Source: Candidatus Hodarchaeota archaeon (lineage in GTDB: Archaea; Asgardarchaeota; Heimdallarchaeia; Hodarchaeales; Hodarchaeaceae). From it: a stretch of 13,931 nt of DNA. The notes beneath the pieces are model-generated. The model was not told where the DNA came from, did not search any database, and was given only the letters and a program-made list of their open reading frames with translations. The stretch covers positions 1 to 13,931 of the forward strand of contig JAEOSP010000289.1 in assembly GCA_016840305.1 (NCBI GenBank), given 5' to 3'. Positions within the stretch are counted from its first letter, which is position 1; each line of letters begins with the position of its first letter. Position numbers and translations under genes: made by a program. Below, in pieces: positions 1-7,024 of the stretch.

Positions 1-1
1 A

Positions 2-79
2 ACGAAGATTCTGTGTCAATCTCGAATTATAAATGATCTTTCTCGTTTATTAGAAGCGAATGAAAAACTTTCGTTCTAA
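2..79 (+). CDS. C-terminal tail of an unidentified protein (partial, cut by left edge)
   Basis: Reading from base 2, the frame is open from the window edge for 25 codons and ends in TAA at 77-79. The peptide ends in ...LLEANEKLSF, with a charged helical composition typical of a protein C-terminus. The next gene is on the opposite strand and ends 15 bases further on, so this would be a convergent pair. Only the length and composition support it; a run of 25 codons can occur by chance. No family can be named. Confidence 0.3.
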   Translation, partial: TKILCQSRIINDLSRLLEANEKLSF

Positions 80-94
80 ATATTAAATTCTGCT

Positions 95-652
95 TTATAT
101 CTTTGATTTAAGTTCCTTTTCTAATTTTTTGACCTCATTCTCCACTTTTTCGATCACTTCATCCATGGTGCCTAAATAAAAAGTGTAATAAGTGCGAAAC
201 ATCATCCCAACATCCCTAATTCGTTGAGCTTCAACTGAATCTTGGATTGATCTTGGTAGCTCTTTCCATGCGGTAATTCCATCATCTAATAATGATAGTT
301 TTTGTCGAATAAAAACCAAACCAGTTTTCATCCTCTCTGAAAATGTCTTAAGAAAAGATTCGGATCCAACATGATATAATTTTTCTCGAGAACCTGTTTG
401 TCGGCTTTTAGTGATCAGAAGAGCATGTTCGAGAAATTTTAACGTTTTTGAAACCTGACCCCGAGAATAACCAGATACCTTTTCTAACTCTCTTTGTGTT
501 AATGGTTTTTCACTTAGGATAATAAACGCATACAATCGTCCCGCAATGGGGTCATTTCCTCTTAAAGCCCAAAGTTCCTCAAAAAGTTTGACAATATTAT
601 TTTTAAATTCCAGTAACTTCTTTTCAGAGGAATTTGGTTCAGTTTCTGCCAT
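95..652 (-). CDS. MarR/GbsR-like winged-helix transcriptional regulator
   Basis: This 185-residue protein is a predicted cytoplasmic DNA-binding regulator. Residues 28-97 form a winged helix. An N-terminal helix resembles the GbsR/MarR pattern (LWALRGNDPIAGRLYAFI). A helix-turn-helix follows around 52-76 (LTQRELEKVSGYSRGQVSKT), then a short wing with the charged turn SRQTGSREK at 83-90. The C-terminal half (100-185) is helical and ends in a lysine/glutamate-rich stretch likely to be a coiled-coil dimerisation arm. It is transcribed divergently from the ABC exporter operon starting at 788. A palindrome at 707-730 between the two TATA boxes suggests that it controls itself and the exporter; this regulatory link is inferred. 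The start is supported by a TATA box 40-48 bases upstream; no clear Shine-Dalgarno is seen. The ligand is unknown. Confidence 0.8.
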   Translation of the reverse strand: MAETEPNSSEKKLLEFKNNIVKLFEELWALRGNDPIAGRLYAFIILSEKPLTQRELEKVSGYSRGQVSKTLKFLEHALLITKSRQTGSREKLYHVGSESFLKTFSERMKTGLVFIRQKLSLLDDGITAWKELPRSIQDSVEAQRIRDVGMMFRTYYTFYLGTMDEVIEKVENEVKKLEKELKSKI

Positions 653-691
653 TGTCCGTCAAATTAAGAAGCTATCCTGTTTTAATAAAAA

Positions 692-700
692 GTATTTATA
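692..700 (-). promoter_or_regulatory. TATA box of the MarR-like regulator gene
   Basis: On the - strand this reads TATAAATAC, a good archaeal TATA box. Its centre at about 696 predicts a transcription start near 669-670, giving a leader of roughly 17 bases before the ATG at 652. It lies directly beside the palindrome at 707-730, so a protein bound there would interfere with TBP/TFB. Assigned by eye from spacing and sequence. Confidence 0.42.
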
Positions 701-706
701 TTTTCC

Positions 707-730
707 AAATTTTCCAAAATGGGAAAATTT
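707..730. promoter_or_regulatory. Candidate operator: perfect inverted repeat between divergent promoters
   Basis: The arms AAATTTTCC (707-715) and GGAAAATTT (722-730) are exact reverse complements separated by six bases. A tandem TTTTCCAAA repeat (701-709 and 710-718) overlaps the left arm. The site sits between the TATA box of the MarR-like gene (692-700) and that of the exporter operon (728-736), overlapping the latter. Size and symmetry fit a dimeric winged-helix regulator. Binding by the product of the adjacent gene is inferred. Confidence 0.45.
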
Positions 731-736
731 ATAAAG
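728..736 (+). promoter_or_regulatory. TATA box of the ABC-2 exporter operon
   Basis: The bases TTTATAAAG predict a transcription start near 757-760, about 30 bases before the ATG at 788. That leader contains the ribosome-binding sequence GAGGT at 775-779. The right arm of the palindrome overlaps this box, the expected geometry for repression by blocking TBP. Confidence 0.42.
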
Positions 737-787
737 TGCACAAGTTACGCAAATATTAAAAGGTATTTCGAGTTGAGGTTTGTAAAA

Positions 788-1690
788 ATGGCAAAGACAA
801 AAATAAAAATAAAAAATTTAACCAAATACTATGGTAAAACCTGTGGTATTGAGAATTTGAATCTTGAAATCCTCAGTGGGGAAATATTTGGCTTTTTAGG
901 GCCTAATGGTGCAGGAAAATCCACTACCATACGCTGTATGATGAATATTCTCCTTCCTACTACGGGAGAAATTTGGATCAATGATGGTAAAGTGGAACGA
1001 TCAAATCCTGAGCTTCGTGAAAAAATTGGGTACATTCCAGAGGCAGGACTTCTTCCTGAAAATTACACAGTAAATGATTTCTTAACGTATGTCGAAAGCA
1101 TGCGTGGTTCTCCAAGTCCTCATCGAAAAGAACTAATCACTCTTTTTGATCTTCCTGTGAAAAAAAAAATTGGTGAATTATCCAAAGGAAATAAGCAGAA
1201 GATCAGTATTATAGCTGCTTTTATGCATGATCCTGATGTACTGATCCTTGATGAACCCACTTCTGGCCTTGATCCTCTTCTCCAACAGGAAACATATAAT
1301 CTCATTCTTGAAGCTAAGAATCAAGGTAAAACAATTTTTTTCAGTAGCCACAACCTTGCTGAGGTACAACGCATATGTGATCGCGTTGGAATTGTGAAAG
1401 ATGGTCATTTAATGAGTGTATTGGATGTAGATAGTCTGAACAAAGAAGTTTCAAGGATCCTTGAAGTAACCCTTCGTAAACCGGACAGAGATCAGCTTCA
1501 ATTACTAGGAGATAATCTGCTAGAATTGGATAACAATCGTGCACGTATTCTTGTACGCCAGACCGATTCCATCGTCGAATATCTTGAGGCTCTAATCCCA
1601 ATGGAACCTGAAGAAATTGTATTTCCTCCCGCTAGTCTTGAGGATTACTTCTTAAAATTCTACAAAAAAAGTCAAGAGGGAACTACATGA
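788..1690 (+). CDS. ABC-2 type exporter, ATP-binding subunit
   Basis: This 300-residue ATPase should power the membrane protein encoded immediately downstream. Visible motifs are Walker A GPNGAGKST (38-46), a Q-loop region GYIPEAG (81-87) with glutamate in place of glutamine as is common in ABC-2 exporters, signature LSKGNKQK (131-138), Walker B VLILDEP (151-157), D-loop SGLD (159-162) and H-loop His188. Residues 215-300 form the usual C-terminal extension of this subfamily. An in-frame ATG at 719 exists, but the ATG at 788 is preferred. It has GAGGT eight bases upstream, its leader starts after the predicted transcription start, and the added 23 residues would be unlike the family. The stop overlaps the next start by four bases (ATGA), so the pair is translationally coupled. 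Substrate is not predictable; drugs, lipids or peptides are all possible. Confidence 0.93.
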   Translation: MAKTKIKIKNLTKYYGKTCGIENLNLEILSGEIFGFLGPNGAGKSTTIRCMMNILLPTTGEIWINDGKVERSNPELREKIGYIPEAGLLPENYTVNDFLTYVESMRGSPSPHRKELITLFDLPVKKKIGELSKGNKQKISIIAAFMHDPDVLILDEPTSGLDPLLQQETYNLILEAKNQGKTIFFSSHNLAEVQRICDRVGIVKDGHLMSVLDVDSLNKEVSRILEVTLRKPDRDQLQLLGDNLLELDNNRARILVRQTDSIVEYLEALIPMEPEEIVFPPASLEDYFLKFYKKSQEGTT

Positions 1691-3396
1691 GTATATCTAA
1701 GGTAGTTAAGCGGTTCTATCTTCATAGTTTTCGACATCGAACCGTGGTCGGACTAGCAATCTTCCTTTATGTTGCGTTAATATTTGCTATGTCTATGTTT
1801 TATCCAGGAGAAGAGGCTCTAATAGAGTTCATCCAGCTCATGTCATTCCTCGGTGACTTTCCTACTGAAAATCCTGGATTCTCTCTTTGGCTAATATTTT
1901 TCTGTGGTTTTGGTTTATCTTTGTATCTACCTATTGTAGGCATATTTCTTGGAAGTAACTTGTTACCTATCAACGAAAAGGATGGCAAAGAAATTCTTTT
2001 TTCGACACCAAAATCTCTAACAAAATCTTTCTTAGAAAATTCATTCGTTAATATTGTTTTGATAGGTTTAATTGCACTTCCGAGCTATCTTGTATCGCTT
2101 GGTTTTCTCTACATTAATAACGCTTGGGATGCAGTACCAAATATCACTATCTGTTTTGCTCTTGCGCTTTTACTTGTGACAGCCATTGTATTTCTTACAG
2201 CTTTTGGATGTACTATTAATTTTTCTAAAAATACGGGGTATGCAATTGGTGGATTATATATTGTTTTCTCTATTATTGTGGATTTAACGACTAATCAAAT
2301 AGAAGAACTTGGTTTCCTTCGTCAATTAAGTTTATTTTCTCAAGCAGAGGTTGTAAACAATAGCTTATTGGGGACTTGGAATGAAGGGTTTATTCTAACA
2401 ATTCTTATTCTTGTTGTCTTCTTAATAGTCTTGTCTATCATTTTATTGTATAGAAAGGATTTTCTGGAAAAAGGAGTCCAACAGCAAACAATAGCGGAAG
2501 AATCAGAGGAAATCGATCAAAAAAAGTTATCTGGAGTTTTATCTCGCATTCGTGCTCCAGTGGACAAATTACTAGGGAGAATAGGCTGGAGATTCCCTGC
2601 AGTTCGGGATCAGTTGCATTCCAGCGCAAATGTCTTCACAATTTTTCTTGGTTTTATGGTATTCTATTCCTTATATGTTATGTCAATGTACCAGGAAGAA
2701 GAGATTGCTGAACTCTTGAGAAGCTTCAATATGCCTTTCATGCAGGCATTGCTTTTTGGGAATAGTCTTATGGATCTTCCGATAAATTTGGAAACTTATC
2801 TTGCGTTTGAAATCTTCAGTTTCGCGTGGATGGTCTTGGCTCCGTTTATTCTCATCGTTATTTACGATATTATCATGCGTGACCATAAAAAAAATTATGC
2901 TGAGATCACATGGACTTTTCCAAAGACTGGGTCAAAAATCTTCCTAGAACGAACTATCGCAGCCCTTCTTTACTTCATCATCGTGGTTTTTATTAGTATG
3001 GTGACGCTCTTCTTTATGCAAGGAGTTCGTGGAATTTTCTCGGATCTCACTCTCACGTTAGCAAGTTATGTTGTATTCATTTGGGGTTACTGTGTTATCT
3101 TCGTATTCTTTCTATCCCTTACGCTTCTTGTTCCTTTTAAACATACTTTGAAAACCTTAGTGATCGGTTATGTGTTTTTTGTACTAGTAATATTCATTGC
3201 CTTTCTACCTGGTAGTGATTTTACTTGGTTACGTTTTCTTTCCCCCTTTGGTTATTTTGATTTCATCAGTCTCATATTGGATCAACGTACATTTACCGAA
3301 ATTCTACCTGAAGCACTTATAGGTACTATTCTGACTCTTGTTTTCTATTTCATTGTTTTAAGGAAACGAATACCAGCTAAAGACCACCTGGTTTAA
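1687..3396 (+). CDS. ABC-2 type exporter, fused 12-TM permease
   Basis: This 569-residue integral membrane protein is the partner of the preceding ATPase. Hydrophobic segments occur near residues 19-38, 67-92, 120-143, 153-175, 183-201, 235-255, then after a charged loop of about 60 residues (256-312) at 315-334, 371-397, 422-444, 455-482, 489-507 and 541-559. That makes two halves of six. The typical ABC-2 cytosolic motif before a helix appears twice: NEKDGKEILFSTPKS (96-110), and a degenerate copy ending EITWTFPKTGSK (406-417) followed by FLER, matching FLEN in the first half. The gene therefore looks like a fusion of two half-permeases, so one polypeptide may pair with an ATPase homodimer. 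Start ATG overlaps the ATPase stop. There is no signal peptide. Substrate unknown. Confidence 0.9.
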   Translation: MSISKVVKRFYLHSFRHRTVVGLAIFLYVALIFAMSMFYPGEEALIEFIQLMSFLGDFPTENPGFSLWLIFFCGFGLSLYLPIVGIFLGSNLLPINEKDGKEILFSTPKSLTKSFLENSFVNIVLIGLIALPSYLVSLGFLYINNAWDAVPNITICFALALLLVTAIVFLTAFGCTINFSKNTGYAIGGLYIVFSIIVDLTTNQIEELGFLRQLSLFSQAEVVNNSLLGTWNEGFILTILILVVFLIVLSIILLYRKDFLEKGVQQQTIAEESEEIDQKKLSGVLSRIRAPVDKLLGRIGWRFPAVRDQLHSSANVFTIFLGFMVFYSLYVMSMYQEEEIAELLRSFNMPFMQALLFGNSLMDLPINLETYLAFEIFSFAWMVLAPFILIVIYDIIMRDHKKNYAEITWTFPKTGSKIFLERTIAALLYFIIVVFISMVTLFFMQGVRGIFSDLTLTLASYVVFIWGYCVIFVFFLSLTLLVPFKHTLKTLVIGYVFFVLVIFIAFLPGSDFTWLRFLSPFGYFDFISLILDQRTFTEILPEALIGTILTLVFYFIVLRKRIPAKDHLV

Positions 3397-3426
3397 TCTC
3401 CTTTCTAGAAGACCCCAATCTCTTCT

Positions 3427-3441
3427 CTTTTTTTTTATTTT
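3427..3441 (+). terminator. T-rich terminator after the exporter operon
   Basis: A run of nine T (3428-3436) followed by ATTTT lies about 30 bases after the permease stop. Archaeal RNA polymerase commonly terminates at such oligo-T tracts without a hairpin. No stable stem precedes it apart from the small TTCTAGAA palindrome. Confidence 0.4.
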
Positions 3442-3607
3442 GGAACTATTAGAAGAAACAGTCTTGGATCATTTATTAAATACCGAACGAGTGAGTAATC
3501 GTAATATTAAAATTTAAATGGAATTCACAGAAGAAGATTTAATAAAGGATGAGGGAGAAGTTAGGGTGTTCTGTTAAGGACATAAAAGACAAGAGATGTG
3601 AAATTAA

Positions 3608-3994
3608 ATGGATTTTAATGAACTATTTCAATCAGCGGATTGGAAATCAGAAAAGCATTCGCCACTTATTAAGATAAAAGAGAAGGAAGATACAGATTTT
3701 ACTTATATCAAGGTCATGGTAGGCAAAGAAATTGCCCATCCTAATCAAACTAATCATCATATTAGCTGGATTTCTCTCTTCTTTGTCCCAGAGGGAGAGA
3801 AGTTTCCACTCCAAGTCGGAAGAGTAGAGTTTTCTGCTCATGGAGAATCTGCAAGTGGTCCAGATACTTCAACTGTGTATACTGAACCAAAAGCAATTTT
3901 TGCTTTAAAAACTCAAAAACCAGGAACACTAATTGCTTTTTCTTTCTGCAACCTTCATGGTCTATGGCGATCAGAAGAAAAACTCTCGGTTTAA
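3608..3994 (+). CDS. sor: Superoxide reductase, neelaredoxin type (class II)
   Basis: This 128-residue cytoplasmic enzyme reduces superoxide to hydrogen peroxide at a mononuclear iron, without making oxygen as superoxide dismutase does. All iron-site residues known from Pyrococcus furiosus are present with a constant offset of three: Glu15-Lys16-His17 (the EKH motif near the active site), His44 in HPN, His50 in the HH pair, Cys114 and His117 in CNLHGLW. The P. furiosus-like VGRVEFSAHGES segment is also there. The N-terminal desulforedoxin domain of class I enzymes is absent. Length matches the family. GAGATGTG upstream of the start is only a weak ribosome-binding site. The gene stands alone on its strand, with a hairpin terminator after it. 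Electrons usually come from rubredoxin, which is not in this window; a rubredoxin-reductase-like protein is encoded from 5742. Confidence 0.97.
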   Translation: MDFNELFQSADWKSEKHSPLIKIKEKEDTDFTYIKVMVGKEIAHPNQTNHHISWISLFFVPEGEKFPLQVGRVEFSAHGESASGPDTSTVYTEPKAIFALKTQKPGTLIAFSFCNLHGLWRSEEKLSV

Positions 3995-3998
3995 ATTC

Positions 3999-4026
3999 AA
4001 AGGGGTCTCACCCCTTTTCCTTTTTT
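3999..4026 (+). terminator. Hairpin plus T-tract terminator after superoxide reductase
   Basis: AAAGGGG (3999-4005) pairs perfectly with CCCCTTT (4011-4017) around a five-base loop. It is followed by TCC and six T (4021-4026). It begins five bases after the superoxide reductase stop and looks like a factor-independent terminator, making that gene a single-gene transcript. Confidence 0.6.
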
Positions 4027-4084
4027 ATAAAAAAAGACAAATCTGCGCTTCTACTGATCCAATTAATAACTTCTTAAAACCTTT

Positions 4085-4621
4085 TTATGATTTAATGAAT
4101 ATTAGTATTCCATCTTTCACCTTTTGATGAATGAATCCATTCCTTTCAACCTCAGATACTATTTCTTTGTTCCTTGTTTTAATTGATAAAATTCCTTTTG
4201 GTTTGATAATTCGGTATAGTTCCTCTAAAAGAGTACTGAAAAATTGCGAATTTTTAATCATTCTAGGTACTCCAAAGAGAAAAGCTAAGTCAAAATGATT
4301 GTCCGAGAAACTGGTATTTGTTGCATTTTCTAATACAAGTTTGACATTTGTGACGTTCGCTTTCTGAATTTTTCTTGTAACGCTCTTTATAGCTAAAGGA
4401 TGAACGTCAAGAGCGTATAATATTCCTTTTTCACCAAGTATTTTCGCTGCTGGAATAGTGAAAAAACCAGGTCCACATCCAATTTCCAAGACTGTTTGAC
4501 CCGACTTAAGACCTGCATTTTTTAACGTAGAAACTGCATTCGAAAATTTTCTTCTTAATGGATTATCATGTATTAATGTCATTATCTTAAAAGCCCAATT
4601 AGGACCTGCTTCTTTACTCAT
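4085..4621 (-). CDS. Class I SAM-dependent methyltransferase
   Basis: This 178-residue protein has the Rossmann-type methyltransferase fold. Motif I VLEIGCGPG (44-52) binds S-adenosylmethionine. The acidic residue Asp72 in YALDVHP should contact the ribose. Residues 110-118 (FDLAFLFGV) correspond to motif IV, and LYRIIKPKGILSI (135-147) to the usual post-motif strand in UbiE/methyltransferase-11 enzymes. It is shorter than many relatives (200-270 residues) because the C-terminal strands are reduced. The substrate cannot be told; small molecules such as quinone precursors, arsenicals or thiols are possible. It is divergent from the TetR-type gene beginning at 4872, with a palindrome between them, so it may be the regulator's target (inferred). 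AAAGG lies eight bases ahead of the start. Confidence 0.85.
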   Translation of the reverse strand: MSKEAGPNWAFKIMTLIHDNPLRRKFSNAVSTLKNAGLKSGQTVLEIGCGPGFFTIPAAKILGEKGILYALDVHPLAIKSVTRKIQKANVTNVKLVLENATNTSFSDNHFDLAFLFGVPRMIKNSQFFSTLLEELYRIIKPKGILSIKTRNKEIVSEVERNGFIHQKVKDGILIFIKS

Positions 4622-4716
4622 TATTATCGCCTTTAAAGAATTTATAACTTAAAATATCGAAAATACCTTAACTGATGTAGCCATTTTGCTTCATTTATCC
4701 TTCGGGACATAGATAG

Positions 4717-4731
4717 TTGACAAAGTGTCAA
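4717..4731. promoter_or_regulatory. Candidate operator palindrome between methyltransferase and TetR-type genes
   Basis: TTGACA (4717-4722) and TGTCAA (4726-4731) are exact reverse complements around three bases. The palindrome lies upstream of the TATA box at 4753 and within the divergent intergenic region. TetR proteins usually bind inverted repeats of this size beside their own gene. The arms are short, so chance is possible. Confidence 0.33.
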
Positions 4732-4752
4732 TTAACAGACTTGATGTAAACC

Positions 4753-4820
4753 TATATAAATTTTATGTCAGTTTGTAAAATAATATACATTATGTAAAGA
4801 CATATAAATATACGTATATA
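4753..4820 (+). promoter_or_regulatory. Promoter region of the TetR-type gene with several TATA boxes
   Basis: TATATAAA at 4753-4760, TATAAATA at 4803-4810 and GTATATA at 4814-4820 are all acceptable archaeal TATA boxes. They would start transcription near 4780, 4831 and 4842 respectively. The first two give a leadered mRNA. The last would place the start exactly on the ATG at 4842, which would then be leaderless. Which one is used cannot be decided by reading. Confidence 0.35.
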
Positions 4821-4871
4821 TTACAAAATTGGCGAAGTTTCATGAATAAATCCAAAGAGAAGGATTTTAAT

Positions 4872-5564
4872 ATGAAGAATAGTAGTTTGTCACGTAGAGA
4901 AAGAAAAACACAAAAAACAAGAGAAACTTTACTTGAATCGGCAAAAAGCTTGTTTAAAGAAAAAGATTTTGATGCAATAAAAATGGAAGAGATATCTGAG
5001 AGAGCTGATTTAAGTCGTACAACTTTATACAATCATTTTAAGAGTAAAGAAGATATATATTTTGAAATTGGAGTGAAAGAACTTCAAATTATAACAGAAA
5101 CCCAAGAAGGACTAATTAATTCAGAAGAAACAGGCCTTAAGCAGCTATTATCACTAAGTAAGAACATCTTAGAAACCCAGTTAAAAGAACCTTTAATGAA
5201 TGAAATCACCAGAAAATATCTCATTTTAAATAAAAACGCTAAAACACCAGCACATATAATATTGGAAAAACCAAACGAGGGAAAAGAGGTAGAAGACCCA
5301 GATTCGTTACAATTAGCAAATTATTTAGCAGCTATGCGAAAATTTGAAAAAAACTGGCAAGTTGTCATTGCAAATGGACAAAAAGACGGAACAATAAATC
5401 ATCAAATTCTTAATCGTGACCAATTGATTCATTATCTATTCTTGACTCTTCTAGGTATCATTGATCGAGTTCAACTAGAAAGAATTGCTCTCGAAAAAGT
5501 CAAATTAACTCCAGAATTAATTTTAAAAGCAACACTTGAGTTAATACGGAAAGAATTGGAATAA
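4872..5564 (+). CDS. TetR/AcrR family transcriptional regulator
   Basis: This regulator has 230 residues from the chosen start. The N-terminal DNA-binding domain covers about residues 13-60: helix 1 TRETLLESAKSLFKEKDF, then the helix-turn-helix MEEISERADLSRTTLYNHF (38-56), followed by KSKEDIYFEIG, the classic TetR pattern. The rest is an all-helical ligand-binding and dimer domain with no recognisable specificity. The ATG at 4872 is chosen because GAGAAGGA lies seven bases upstream; an in-frame ATG at 4842 would add ten lysine-rich residues and could be used from a leaderless mRNA. The gene faces away from the methyltransferase and is followed by the flavoprotein gene on the same strand after about 180 bases. 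Either neighbour, or the regulator itself, may be its target (inference). Confidence 0.88.
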   Translation: MKNSSLSRRERKTQKTRETLLESAKSLFKEKDFDAIKMEEISERADLSRTTLYNHFKSKEDIYFEIGVKELQIITETQEGLINSEETGLKQLLSLSKNILETQLKEPLMNEITRKYLILNKNAKTPAHIILEKPNEGKEVEDPDSLQLANYLAAMRKFEKNWQVVIANGQKDGTINHQILNRDQLIHYLFLTLLGIIDRVQLERIALEKVKLTPELILKATLELIRKELE

Positions 5565-5675
5565 GGGATAATAATAGGCCAAAAACTTGATATAGGGGTC
5601 AGAATCTTTGTAAAGAAATTATTAAGACTCAGAGGTATGTTTTTTTTATAAGATGTAAGAAAAAATTAAGTCATT

Positions 5676-5683
5676 GTTTATAA
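5676..5683 (+). promoter_or_regulatory. Probable TATA box of the flavoprotein gene
   Basis: TTTATAAT at 5676-5683 predicts transcription from about 5706-5710, some 30 bases before the ATG at 5742. A T-rich run (5639-5648) just upstream could end transcription from the TetR-type gene. This suggests the flavoprotein has its own promoter and is not simply cotranscribed with the TetR-type gene. Confidence 0.38.
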
Positions 5684-5741
5684 TTACAGGTTTCTATTGT
5701 AACACGAGCGTTTAAAATTGTCAGTTCCTCAACAGATCACA

Positions 5742-6941
5742 ATGCGTACTTATATAGTAGTTGGCAATGGTATAGGCGGAGTAACAGCAGCAAGAGAACT
5801 ACTAAAAATAGCACCTCCTGAATCTCAAATCATGATCTTTTCTATCGAAGGTTACGGCTATTACCCAAAACCTAAACTGCCAAATTTTCTAGGAGATATT
5901 TCTCTTAGTGCAGAAAAATTAGTGGTTTACAATGAGGAATGGTATAGAGATTCTAATATTCAATTGCATACCAATGAGAAAATAATAGCCATTAACAGAG
6001 ATAAGAAAAAGATCATATCAGAAAACAATGAATTTTCTTACGATATTTTACTACTTGCACTTGGTGCGGAGTGTGCATGTCCTCCGATTCCTGGACTTGA
6101 TCTGAAGGATGCTTATACTCTTAGATCATTAAGTGATGCAGTAACTATACGTAGTTCGCTTGAACAAAGTCAATCTGTTGTTATAATCGGCGGAGGATTG
6201 CTAGGTATAGAAAATGCTATTGCATGCGCAAAAAGAGGGAATAAGACAACAATAATAGAATTCTATCCATATTTGCTTCCATATCAGCTTGATCCAGAAG
6301 GGAGTGAAATTTTTACTCAATTACTCAAGAAATACGGGGTAGACACTATAACCAGTGCACAGGTCAAAAAAATACTAGGAAAATCTAAAGTGGAAGGTAT
6401 TCAGTTAACAGATGGACACATGATTACTGCTGATCTGGTACTGACATGTACAGGAATTAAACCTCGTATTAATCTCGCAAAAGAGGCAGGATTGGACGTT
6501 AACAAAGGAATTATTGTAAATAATTATCTTGAAACATCTGATAGTAGTATATATGCTGTTGGGGATGTTGCGGAACACAATGGGCGAATATATGGAATAA
6601 TTCCTCCTACAACAGAGCAAGCGCGCATCGCAGCTCATAATATGATAAACCCGAGGAGTGAAGAATACCACGGATCACAAATTTCGACAACATTGAAGGT
6701 AGCTGATCTTTATTTGACTTCAATAGAGTATAAAAAAGATCTACCTAGTCATAGCACAATGAAATATAGTACACAGGATCCTTGGCAGTATATTAAACTA
6801 TTCCATAAAGATAACCAACTAAAATCAGCTATAATATTAGGGACAAAGAAAGGAATCCCCTTGATCCGGAATATGATTGGTCAATCAATGGCGGAACACT
6901 ATAAAAAACTTGAAGAACTATTTCCAGGTATTACAAACTAA
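5742..6941 (+). CDS. FAD-dependent NAD(P)H oxidoreductase, rubredoxin-reductase type
   Basis: This 399-residue flavoprotein of the pyridine nucleotide-disulfide oxidoreductase (class II-like) fold has an FAD-binding GNGIGG (8-13) right at the N-terminus. A second dinucleotide fold, GGGLLG (150-155), binds NAD(P)H. The ALGA turn lies at 106-109, and IYAVGDVAEH (270-279) carries the aspartate that contacts the FAD ribityl chain. The last 90 residues match the small C-terminal domain of NAD(P)H:rubredoxin reductases and of the nitrite reductase FAD subunit. No redox CxxC is seen, so disulfide reductase activity is unlikely. It could pass electrons from NAD(P)H to rubredoxin, the usual donor of superoxide reductase, whose gene lies 1.7 kb upstream. 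A TTG at 5718 extends the frame by eight residues, but ATG 5742 places the first glycine motif where the family has it. Confidence 0.85.
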   Translation: MRTYIVVGNGIGGVTAARELLKIAPPESQIMIFSIEGYGYYPKPKLPNFLGDISLSAEKLVVYNEEWYRDSNIQLHTNEKIIAINRDKKKIISENNEFSYDILLLALGAECACPPIPGLDLKDAYTLRSLSDAVTIRSSLEQSQSVVIIGGGLLGIENAIACAKRGNKTTIIEFYPYLLPYQLDPEGSEIFTQLLKKYGVDTITSAQVKKILGKSKVEGIQLTDGHMITADLVLTCTGIKPRINLAKEAGLDVNKGIIVNNYLETSDSSIYAVGDVAEHNGRIYGIIPPTTEQARIAAHNMINPRSEEYHGSQISTTLKVADLYLTSIEYKKDLPSHSTMKYSTQDPWQYIKLFHKDNQLKSAIILGTKKGIPLIRNMIGQSMAEHYKKLEELFPGITN

Positions 6942-6996
6942 TTTTAAAAATTCTCAAGGGTTTTCAAATTATAATTAAGATATCCTATGAATAGTG

Positions 6997-7003
6997 ATAT
7001 ATA
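6997..7003 (+). promoter_or_regulatory. TATA box at the head of the gene-poor stretch
   Basis: ATATATA within GATATATAAG is a strong archaeal TATA match about 55 bases after the flavoprotein stop. It predicts a transcript starting near 7024-7030. No substantial ORF begins within the next 300 bases, which is why an RNA product is considered for this stretch. Confidence 0.33.
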
Positions 7004-7024
7004 AGAACACCGAACCCAACGATG

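Noticed and set aside
719..787. N-terminal extension of the exporter ATPase from the ATG at 719.
   Set aside because: The predicted transcript starts after 750, GAGGT precedes the ATG at 788, and the extra residues are not typical of the family.
3519..3578. 19-residue ORF upstream of the superoxide reductase gene.
   Set aside because: No ribosome-binding sequence, very short, and overlaps the likely promoter region; chance ORF.
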